Part shown: one piece after another, positions 1 to 5,042 of the stretch
Position numbering within the stretch: the first letter of the stretch is position 1
Layout: each line of letters begins with the position of its first letter
From: Candidatus Spyradenecus faecavium
GTDB lineage: Bacteria > Verrucomicrobiota > Kiritimatiellia > RFP12 > DVOR01
Reading direction: 5' to 3'
Length of the DNA stretch: 5,042 bases
Assembly: GCA_018713405.1 (NCBI GenBank)
Contig: DVOR01000072.1
Coordinates: forward strand, 1-5,042
Made by a program: the position numbers and the translations under genes
Notes under the pieces: model-generated
The model's database searches: none
Told to the model about the DNA's origin: nothing
The model's input: only the letters and a program-made list of their open reading frames with translations

Positions 1-108
1 GTCGTCCTTCCATCGTCCAATGTGTCCGAGGAAGCGGGAAAGTGCTAATATAGGGCACGTCAGCGTCCTTTCTAGATGAGGTTGCTTTACGTCCCTTCAT
101 CTTAGCGA

Positions 109-123
109 GGGCGTGCCACGCCC
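109..123 (+). terminator. Small GC hairpin, possible weak terminator
   Basis: GGGCGT at 109-114 pairs perfectly with ACGCCC at 118-123 around a three-base GCC loop, and A108-T124 can extend the stem. It is followed by TTTCCTCCTC, a broken T-run rather than a clean one. It could be an intrinsic terminator for a transcript entering from the left. It could equally be a chance palindrome, since the U-tract is poor and no gene ending upstream is visible. Confidence 0.25.
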
Positions 124-163
124 TTTCCTCCTCGGCGCATTACATTGTGCAACTTTCCTGAGG

Positions 164-195
164 CCAAGCGTCCAAGCCGCCAACCTTCCAAGCCT
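164..195. repeat. Tandem octanucleotide repeat, four copies of CCAAGCNN
   Basis: Four consecutive 8-base units begin at 164, 172, 180 and 188: CCAAGCGT, CCAAGCCG, CCAACCTT and CCAAGCCT. All share CCAA, and three of the four share CCAAGC. The following unit (196, CCTCATTA) has lost the pattern. The array lies immediately upstream of the -10 element, and its last copy covers the region where a -35 element would sit. Short intergenic arrays of this type (TTCCAAGC-like, read as AGGCTTGGA on the other strand) occur in several anaerobic bacterial lineages as I recall, but I could not check this. Confidence 0.65.
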
Positions 196-212
196 CCTCA
201 TTATGGTATACT
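186..212 (+). promoter_or_regulatory. Predicted sigma-70-type extended -10 promoter for the operon
   Basis: TATACT at 207-212 matches the TATAAT -10 consensus at five of six positions and is preceded by TGG at 204-206, an extended -10 (TGn) motif. The best -35 match is poor: TTCCAA at 186-191, three of six positions, with a 15-base spacer. The extended -10 would compensate. Transcription would start around 219-220, leaving a leader of only about 16 bases before the ATG at 236. This is the only plausible promoter seen just ahead of the four genes. The exact start site is inferred. Confidence 0.45.
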
Positions 213-226
213 GTGCGCGATAACAT

Positions 227-230
227 GGAG
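227..230 (+). promoter_or_regulatory. Ribosome binding site that fixes the lipoprotein start at 236
   Basis: GGAG at 227-230 lies five bases before ATG 236. The in-frame GTG at 230 is an alternative start, but its first base is the last base of this Shine-Dalgarno sequence and it has no purine-rich site of its own upstream. Starting at 236 also gives a cleaner lipoprotein signal peptide (MRRFASL...). Confidence 0.6.
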
Positions 231-235
231 TGCAC

Positions 236-1387
236 ATGAGACGATTTGCGAGCTTGATTGCGTTGGCGGCCGCGGCGGTCGCCGTGGGGTGCGCCCCGGA
301 GACGCCCGAGCGCCTTTCCGTCGACGCGGAGGAGGCCTACGCGGCGGGCGAGTACAGCAAGGCCATCGCCGCGTATGAGCGGATGCTGGAGGTGTCCGGC
401 GAAAGCGCGATGACCTACGCGAACCTGGCGCAGTGCGCGCTGGGCGCGCGCGATCTGGAGTATGCCCGGCGCTGCGCGGACAAGGCGTTGGCGCTGGAGG
501 CCTCCGGCGCGACGGCCGACCGCGCGCGGGAGTTGCAGGGCATGGCCGCCGAGGCGCGGCAGGACCTCCCGGCGGCGACGCGGGCCTACCAGGGCCTGTT
601 GAACGCGGAGGATGCGCGGCTCCGCACGCGGGCGCGTTCGCGCCTGGCGCGGCTCTACGCGCGGCAGAAGCGTGCGGACAGCGCGTTGGCCCTCTTGCTG
701 GCCTCCTACGGCGAGGCGCCGCAGGACGCGATGACGCTCTACAACCTGGGCACGCTCTGCGTGAACGAGCCCCTGCGCCTGCGCCAGCCCGCGCTGGATT
801 TCTTCCGCCTGGCGGAGCGTACCCTGCCGGCGGGCTCCCCCGAGCGCGCGAAGTCCAAGACCTGGATCACGCGCCTGGAGAGCAACCTGAACCGTCTGCG
901 CCAGGTGCCGCCCAGCCCGGGCAACACGCGCAAGGGCGCGGAATACCTGCGCAAGGCGCGGGAGAACATGGAGCGCAAGCGGTGGCGCAGCGCGGAGGAC
1001 TACGCCCGTCAGGCCACGCAGGCCGACCCCGCGAACTTCGACGCCGCCCTCGCCCTGGGCCGCATCTGCACCCAGAACAACCACCAAAGCGACGGGCTGA
1101 AGGCCTACGAGGCCGCACTGGTGCTCCGCCCCGACTCCCCCGAGGCGCGCCAGGAGGCCGCGCGCCTGGCCTACGCCATGAAGCGCTACGACGACGCGGC
1201 GGCCTTCCTGCGGCCCCTCCTCATCGCCCAGCCCAAGAACCTCGCCGCCGCCGACCTGATGATGCGCATCCTCTACGCCCAGCAGCGGGGGGCCGACGCG
1301 CGGGTGTGGGGCGAGTATTGCCTCTCCCTCATGCCCAAGCCGACCGAGGCCTACAAGAAGTTCGTCGACAGCCTGCCGAGGGGATGA
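236..1387 (+). CDS. TPR-repeat lipoprotein
   Basis: This predicted 383-residue exported lipoprotein is built almost entirely of tetratricopeptide repeats. Residues 1-18 form a signal peptide (MRR, then an Ala/Leu/Val core) ending in AVGC. Cys19 is the expected lipidation site for signal peptidase II, and Ala20 at +2 argues against the Asp inner-membrane retention signal, so outer-membrane anchoring facing the periplasm is likely. Helix-turn-helix TPR units can be followed at about 31-52 (AYAAGEYSKAIAAYERML), 57-88, 95-122, 134-160, 165-198, 233-264, 267-300 and 302-333. A Pro-rich linker (PPSPGN, 225-230) splits the protein into two halves. TPR domains bind proteins, and no catalytic domain is visible. 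It is the first gene of the operon, three bases before ahbC. A specific partner cannot be named. Candidates include envelope assembly or a scaffold for the CvpA-family protein, both guesses. The family call is secure and the function is unknown. Confidence 0.85.
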   Translation: MRRFASLIALAAAAVAVGCAPETPERLSVDAEEAYAAGEYSKAIAAYERMLEVSGESAMTYANLAQCALGARDLEYARRCADKALALEASGATADRARELQGMAAEARQDLPAATRAYQGLLNAEDARLRTRARSRLARLYARQKRADSALALLLASYGEAPQDAMTLYNLGTLCVNEPLRLRQPALDFFRLAERTLPAGSPERAKSKTWITRLESNLNRLRQVPPSPGNTRKGAEYLRKARENMERKRWRSAEDYARQATQADPANFDAALALGRICTQNNHQSDGLKAYEAALVLRPDSPEARQEAARLAYAMKRYDDAAAFLRPLLIAQPKNLAAADLMMRILYAQQRGADARVWGEYCLSLMPKPTEAYKKFVDSLPRG

Positions 1388-1390
1388 CGC

Positions 1391-2578
1391 ATGATCGGTA
1401 TCTCGAAACTCTACATGGGGCAGGCCGAGGCCTCCGACCCCTTGCGCTACGGGCGGCGGAGCGCGGACCTGCCGAGCCACCTGCTCCAGTTCTCCCGCGA
1501 CAAGAAGCCCATCGTGGTCTGGAACGTGACGCAGCGGTGCAACCTGCGCTGCAAGCATTGCTACGCCGCCGGTGAGCCCGACCTCTCGAAGGAGCTGACG
1601 ACCGAGGAGTGCCTGCGCGCCATCGACGGCTTCGCGGACTTCGGGTGCCCCGTGGTGCTCTTCTCCGGCGGCGAGCCCTTCACGCGGCCCGACCTGCTGG
1701 ATTTGGCGGCCTACGCCCGCGAAAAGGGCCGCCGCGTGGTCTTCTCCACCAACGGCACGCTCATCACCCCCGCCCTCGCCGAGCGCATCAAGGCCATCGG
1801 CGCGAGCTACGTGGGCATCAGCATCGACGGCGTGCGCGAGACGCACAACGCCTTCCGCGGCGTGCCCGGCGCCTACGACCGCTCCCTGGCGGCCATCCGC
1901 GCCTGCCGCGACGCCGGCGTGAAGGTCGGCCTGCGCGTCACCCTCACCCATGCCAACGTGCGCGAGATCCCGGCCATCTTCCGCCTGATGCGCGAGGAGC
2001 GCATCCCGCGCATCTGCCTCTACCACCTGGTCTACTCCGGACGCGGCGCCAACCTCCGCGCCGACGACCTCACCCACGCCGAGACCCGCGCGGCGGTCGA
2101 CCGCATCATCGACGAGACGAAGGCCGCCTTCGACGCCGGCTTCCCGCTGGAGGTGCTCACGGTGGACAACCACGCCGACGCGCCCTACCTCTGGCTCCGC
2201 ATGACGCGCGAGGGCAACCCCCGCGCCGACGACGTCCTGCGCCTGCTGCGCATGAACGGCGGCAACTCCAGCGGCAACGGCCTCTCCTGCGTCTCGTGGG
2301 ACGGCACGGTCTACCCCGACCAGTTCTGGCGCGACAAGCCGCTCGGCAACGTCCGCGAGCGTCCCTTCGGCGAGATTTGGGGGAACCCGCCCGCGGGCTC
2401 CTTCCTGGCCCAGCTTCGCGAGAAGCAACGCCACGTGAAGGGCCGCTGCCAGGGGTGCCGCTTCCTGCCCGTGTGCGGGGGCAACTTCCGGGCGCGCGGC
2501 GAGGCCGCCACCGGCGACGTCTGGGGCGAGGACCCGGCCTGCTACCTGACCGACGAGGAAATCGGGGGGACGCTGTGA
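1391..2578 (+). CDS. ahbC: Radical SAM 12,18-didecarboxysiroheme deacetylase (AhbC/NirJ family)
   Basis: AhbC removes two acetate side chains from 12,18-didecarboxysiroheme to give Fe-coproporphyrin III, in the siroheme-dependent cytoplasmic route to heme used by sulfate reducers and methanogens. NirJ is the related heme d1 enzyme. In this 395-residue protein the radical SAM cluster motif is CNLRCKHC (Cys50, 54, 57), with GGEP at 93-96, STNGT at 119-123 and GISIDG at 142-147. A SPASM/twitch-type C-terminus has Cys300 (CVSWDG) and Cys353, 356, 362 and 384, ligands for a second 4Fe-4S cluster. The N-terminus MIGISKLY...LRYGR, the stretch LPSHLLQFS (27-35), TVDNHAD (257-263), LGNVRERPF (318-326) and CYLTDEEIG (384-392) match what I remember of AhbC more closely than NirJ or peptide-maturing SPASM enzymes. 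The start has GAGGGG at 1378-1383, seven bases upstream, inside the lipoprotein gene. No ahbA, ahbB, ahbD or nirS is in the window, so heme d1 or a related tetrapyrrole role remains possible. Confidence 0.82.
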   Translation: MIGISKLYMGQAEASDPLRYGRRSADLPSHLLQFSRDKKPIVVWNVTQRCNLRCKHCYAAGEPDLSKELTTEECLRAIDGFADFGCPVVLFSGGEPFTRPDLLDLAAYAREKGRRVVFSTNGTLITPALAERIKAIGASYVGISIDGVRETHNAFRGVPGAYDRSLAAIRACRDAGVKVGLRVTLTHANVREIPAIFRLMREERIPRICLYHLVYSGRGANLRADDLTHAETRAAVDRIIDETKAAFDAGFPLEVLTVDNHADAPYLWLRMTREGNPRADDVLRLLRMNGGNSSGNGLSCVSWDGTVYPDQFWRDKPLGNVRERPFGEIWGNPPAGSFLAQLREKQRHVKGRCQGCRFLPVCGGNFRARGEAATGDVWGEDPACYLTDEEIGGTL

Positions 2579-3126
2579 TGGACCTCTGGATGGGCCTCAT
2601 CGGCATCGTCTTCTGCTTCTTCCTGCTGCGTGGCGTCATCCGCGGCTTCTCGGGCGAGGTCGCGCCCCTGCTCGGCCTGGCCGTGGCCGTCGCCGTCCTC
2701 TGGTTCGGCTACAAGCCGCTCCACAGTGCGGCCATGCTGGTGGTGGCGGAATCCGCCGGCGACGCGGCGGCCTTCTACAGCGCGCTGGCCGTCGTCGTCG
2801 CGGGCGTCGTGGTCTACCTGGCCATCGCCTACCTCGCGCGCGGCGTCATCTCCTTCATCCTGCCGCAGCCCTTCAACGCGATCCTGGGCGGCGTCGTCGG
2901 CGCGGCCAAGGGCCTCTTCCTGATCAGCGCGGCCGCGAGCGTGGTGTGGATGGTGCGCGACCGCGCCGACCGCTTCCAACAGCTCCGCGCCGACAACCCC
3001 GTCTTCGCCTCGGCCACCGACTTCTGGGCGGACCGCCTGCGCGGCGCGGCGGCGGACGCGTTGGAGAAGGCCGCGCCCCCCGCGGAGGACAAGCCGGCGG
3101 AGGAGGGCCCGGATGCCGGGCGTTGA
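2578..3126 (+). CDS. cvpA: CvpA-family inner-membrane protein
   Basis: This is a small integral membrane protein of 182 residues, typical of the CvpA (colicin V production) family. The name comes from E. coli, where the protein is needed for colicin V production and has also been tied to envelope integrity; its biochemical activity is not established. Hydrophobic segments lie at about 5-17, 28-46, 65-87 and 101-125. The family hallmarks are RGVIRGFSGE (18-27) after the first helix and FNAILGGVVGAAKGL (99-113) leading into the last one. Residues 126-182 form a soluble tail, first charged (RDRADRFQQLRADNP), then Ala/Pro/Glu-rich and probably disordered. The ATG shares its A with the TGA of ahbC (TGATG), a stop-start arrangement typical of translational coupling, and GGGGGGA at 2564-2570 is its Shine-Dalgarno sequence. 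Its last 14 bases overlap dnaG. The gene symbol is a family-level name; orthology to E. coli cvpA is not implied and no colicin gene is visible. Confidence 0.8.
   Translation: MDLWMGLIGIVFCFFLLRGVIRGFSGEVAPLLGLAVAVAVLWFGYKPLHSAAMLVVAESAGDAAAFYSALAVVVAGVVVYLAIAYLARGVISFILPQPFNAILGGVVGAAKGLFLISAAASVVWMVRDRADRFQQLRADNPVFASATDFWADRLRGAAADALEKAAPPAEDKPAEEGPDAGR
3101..3107 (+). promoter_or_regulatory. Strong Shine-Dalgarno of dnaG, inside cvpA
   Basis: AGGAGGG, a near-perfect anti-16S match, lies five bases before ATG 3113 and is embedded in the final codons of cvpA, where it encodes part of the Glu/Gly-rich tail. It decides the dnaG start and explains why dnaG begins 14 bases before cvpA ends. 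Confidence 0.75.
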
Positions 3127-5042
3127 CGCCAGCGCCCTCGCCGAGATCAAGGCGCGGATCGACCTGGCGGACCTCATCGCGGAATACGGCGTCGACCTGC
3201 GCCGCACGGGGGCGACCGCCAAGGCCTGCTGCCCCTTCCACAAAGAGAAGACCCCCTCCTTCACCGTCAACAGCGAGCGCGGCTTCTACAAGTGCTTCGG
3301 GTGCGGCGAGGGCGGCGACGCCTTCAGCTTCGTCCAGAAGATGGAGGGCGTCACCTTCCTCGAGGCCGTGCGCAAGCTGGCCGAGCGCGCCGGCGTGCGC
3401 CTGGAGGAGCGCTTCGACCCCCAGGCCAAGGCCCGCGCCCGCCTCTACCAGATCAACCAGGAGCTCGCGGCCTTCTACCGCCGGTGCCTGCTGCAGACCG
3501 CCGAGGCCCAGGCCGCGCGCGACTACCTGCAGGGGCGCGACCTGTGGGGCGAGCCCGCCGAGCGCTTCGGCATCGGCTACGCCCCGGACGTCCGCGGCGC
3601 CCTCCTCGAGTGGGCCAAGCGCCACGGCTTCGCCCCCGACGAGCTCGTCGCCGCCGGCGTCCTCGCCCCGCCCCGCGCCCCCGGCGACGCCTACTACGAC
3701 CGCTTCCACGGCCGCCTGACCTTCCCCATCCACGACCCCCAGGGCCGCGTCATCGCCTTCTCTTGCCGCCTCCTGCGCGAATCCAAGCACACGGGCAAGT
3801 ACGTCAACAGCCCCGAGACCGACATCTTCAAGAAGGCCGACACGCTCTACGCCTTCCACCTGGCCCGCCCCAACATCGCCAAGGCCGTGCCCCGGCGCGC
3901 CATCGTCTGCGAGGGCCAGATCGACGTCATCCGCTGCCACGTCTGCGGCTTCCCGACCGCCGTCGCCTCGCAGGGCACCGCCTTCACCGCCGAGCACGTC
4001 GCCCTCCTGCGCCGCTGCGCCGACTCCGCCGACCTGGTCTTCGACGGCGACAAGGCCGGCGTCAAGGCCGCCATCCGCACGATGGGCCTCTTCCTCGCCG
4101 CGGGCCTGCCCGTGCGCATCGTCTCCCTCCCCCCCGAGGACGACCCCGACTCCCTCCTCCGCACGCAGGGCGCCGACGCCTTCCGCGCCTGCCTCGACGC
4201 CGCCGAGGACCCCGCGCCCTACCTCGTCCGCCGGCTCCGCCAGCAGGAGGCCGCCCCCGACGCGATGGACGCCGTCATGCGCATCGCCAAGGCCGCCGTC
4301 GCCACCGTCCTCGACTGCCCAGAGCCCGTCCTCACCGCCCGCTTCCTCCAAGACGCCGCCGCCGCCCTCCACCTCCCCGTCGAGACCCTCACCCAGGACC
4401 TCGAGGCCCTCCGCGCCGACGCCGCCGAGGCCGAGCGCAGGCGCGCGGCCTTCCGCGCACGCCAGGAGGCCCAGTCCGCACCCGAGCCCCAGTCGCCCAC
4501 CCCCATCGACGACGGCTGGGCCGACGACGACGAGATGCCTGAGGAGCCCGTCTACCAGGAGGACCTCGGCGAGCCCGAGCCCGCGCCCCCCCTCGCCGAC
4601 CTCGAGGCCTCGCGCAACCTCGCCGGCGCCCTCTGCGAGCTCCTGGCCCACCACTTCCACGAGCCCGAGATCATGGGCTGCCTCATCCGCCACCTGCCCC
4701 CCGCCTTCGTCCACAACCCCTACGCCGCCAAGCTCTACGACCTCGCCGTCGCGGCCTCGCTCAACGGCGCGAAGACCCTCAGCCCCCCCGACGACGACCC
4801 CGCCTTCAAGGACTACCTCGCGCGCATCTTCGCCGCGCCCGAGCGCATCCTCGCGGGCGGCGAGGAAATCACCCCCCTCTCCTACGCCCGCGACCTCGTC
4901 CGCGCCTACTGGCTGCGCGAGTACGAGCGCCGCACCCGGCTCGTCGACCCAGACTCCATCGAGGCCTTCGACCTCACCCAGTCCCGCAAGCGCCTCCAGA
5001 CCCTCTCCTGGGAGGCCGCCGAGCCCTACCTCGACGCCCTCC
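3113..5042 (+). CDS. dnaG: DNA primase DnaG (3' end outside the window)
   Basis: DnaG makes the RNA primers for replication, working with the DnaB helicase at the fork. The frame is open for 643 codons to the window edge with no stop. The CHC2 zinc-binding domain has Cys40, His43, Cys61 and Cys64 (CCPFHKEKTPSF; FYKCFGCGEGGDAF). The RNA polymerase domain follows from about 110, with RFHGRLTFPIHD (197-208) and KYVNSPETDIFKK (229-241). The Toprim core has Glu267 (CEGQID), Asp311 and Asp313 (FDGDKAG), and Asp344 and Asp346 (DDPDSL), so all metal-binding acidic residues are present. A Pro/acidic linker spans about 451-496, with no Lys or Arg. The region from about 497 onward is helical and should be the DnaB-binding domain. 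It is already longer than E. coli DnaG (581 residues), mostly because of the linker. Third codon positions are overwhelmingly C. It overlaps cvpA by 14 bases. The usual rpsU-dnaG-rpoD order is not seen upstream, and rpoD could lie downstream. Confidence 0.96.
   Translation, partial: MPGVDASALAEIKARIDLADLIAEYGVDLRRTGATAKACCPFHKEKTPSFTVNSERGFYKCFGCGEGGDAFSFVQKMEGVTFLEAVRKLAERAGVRLEERFDPQAKARARLYQINQELAAFYRRCLLQTAEAQAARDYLQGRDLWGEPAERFGIGYAPDVRGALLEWAKRHGFAPDELVAAGVLAPPRAPGDAYYDRFHGRLTFPIHDPQGRVIAFSCRLLRESKHTGKYVNSPETDIFKKADTLYAFHLARPNIAKAVPRRAIVCEGQIDVIRCHVCGFPTAVASQGTAFTAEHVALLRRCADSADLVFDGDKAGVKAAIRTMGLFLAAGLPVRIVSLPPEDDPDSLLRTQGADAFRACLDAAEDPAPYLVRRLRQQEAAPDAMDAVMRIAKAAVATVLDCPEPVLTARFLQDAAAALHLPVETLTQDLEALRADAAEAERRRAAFRARQEAQSAPEPQSPTPIDDGWADDDEMPEEPVYQEDLGEPEPAPPLADLEASRNLAGALCELLAHHFHEPEIMGCLIRHLPPAFVHNPYAAKLYDLAVAASLNGAKTLSPPDDDPAFKDYLARIFAAPERILAGGEEITPLSYARDLVRAYWLREYERRTRLVDPDSIEAFDLTQSRKRLQTLSWEAAEPYLDAL

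Larger units (their letters stand above)
1..206. other. Intergenic region upstream of the operon, no gene seen
   Basis: This stretch is clearly less GC-rich than the coding DNA that follows, and I find no open frame in it with a start, a ribosome binding site and recognisable protein sequence. It is pyrimidine-rich on the + strand and contains five CGTCC pentamers (3, 14, 64, 90, 169), a hairpin at 109-123 and an octamer tandem repeat at 164-195. An ATG reading leftward from position 13 could be the first codon of a divergent gene lying outside the window, but only four codons are visible, so this cannot be supported. No tRNA cloverleaf or riboswitch core was recognised. Confidence 0.6.

Noticed and set aside
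1..13. A divergent gene starting leftward at position 13 (ATG GAA GGA CGA)
   Set aside because: Only four codons are visible and no convincing Shine-Dalgarno sequence precedes it on the - strand.
43..51. TGC-TAATAT as a second extended -10 promoter
   Set aside because: Only four of six -10 positions match, there is no -35 at the right distance, and it is about 190 bases from the first gene with a hairpin in between.
230..232. GTG at 230 as the lipoprotein start
   Set aside because: It overlaps the Shine-Dalgarno sequence that serves ATG 236 and has none of its own; it would add only two residues ahead of the signal peptide.
225..239. A four-codon mini-ORF (ATG GAG TGC ACA TGA) whose stop overlaps the lipoprotein ATG
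   Set aside because: The ATGA overlap looks like leader-peptide coupling, but there is no ribosome binding site upstream of 225, the predicted leader would be only about five bases there, and the GGAG inside it serves the ATG at 236.
140..2434. A 764-codon open frame on the - strand opposite the lipoprotein gene and ahbC
   Set aside because: It reads as low-complexity Val/Gly/Ala/Arg sequence with no recognisable domain, runs through two well-supported genes and ends in the intergenic repeat. Long antisense frames are expected opposite GC-rich genes whose third positions are almost always G or C.
1391..2578. The radical SAM/SPASM protein as a peptide (RiPP) maturase
   Set aside because: No small precursor-peptide gene lies nearby, and the full-length pattern, from the MIGISKLY start to the CYLTDEEIG end, follows the AhbC/NirJ tetrapyrrole family.
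2578..3126. CvpA as evidence for a bacteriocin locus
   Set aside because: The family is widespread and mostly unrelated to colicin; no bacteriocin, immunity or export gene is present.
3292..4542. A 416-codon + strand frame rich in Arg and Pro, overlapping dnaG
   Set aside because: Out-of-frame reading of GC-rich dnaG codons; nearly all Arg/Pro/Gly/Ala with no domain. The same applies to the Arg-rich part of the frame at 1609-2577 within ahbC.
2924..4714. A 596-codon open frame on the - strand opposite cvpA and dnaG
   Set aside because: It is a Gly/Val/Ala/Glu-rich shadow of the C-rich third positions of dnaG, without motifs, and dnaG in the opposite frame has complete zinc and Toprim motifs.

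Overview
This is GC-rich bacterial DNA carrying one four-gene operon on the + strand, preceded by about 230 bases of less GC-rich, pyrimidine-rich intergenic sequence. The genes are a TPR-repeat lipoprotein (236-1387), a twitch/SPASM-type radical SAM enzyme that I identify as AhbC, 12,18-didecarboxysiroheme deacetylase (1391-2578), a CvpA-family inner-membrane protein (2578-3126), and the DNA primase DnaG (3113 to beyond the right edge). They are packed with a 3-base gap, a 1-base overlap and a 14-base overlap, each start having its own Shine-Dalgarno sequence inside or at the end of the preceding gene, so they are probably co-transcribed and translationally coupled.

Organism: the lipoprotein signal peptide implies a bacterium, and AhbC implies an anaerobic lifestyle or the siroheme-dependent route to heme. 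The DnaG Toprim motif reads CEGQID rather than the common VEGYMD, followed by a QGTAFT stretch. From memory this combination fits the Verrucomicrobiota/Kiritimatiellota/Lentisphaerota side of the PVC superphylum. That placement is an inference without a database search, at about 50% confidence.

Layout: 1-206 holds no convincing gene. It has several CGTCC-plus-pyrimidine motifs, a small GC hairpin (109-123) and a four-copy tandem octanucleotide repeat (164-195). An extended -10 promoter (TGG-TATACT, 204-212) abuts the repeat and would give a very short leader before the lipoprotein start. The rest of the window is coding.

How the genes relate: dnaG is an essential replication gene, AhbC acts in tetrapyrrole synthesis, CvpA is an inner-membrane protein of poorly defined envelope role, and the TPR lipoprotein is probably an envelope scaffold. 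No single pathway joins them. I see no toxin, defence, mobile or CRISPR element, and I do not think the window shows a clearly new system. The points most worth following are the lone AhbC in a primase operon, the lysine- and arginine-free acidic linker inside DnaG, the octamer repeat at the promoter, and the change of strand composition along the operon.
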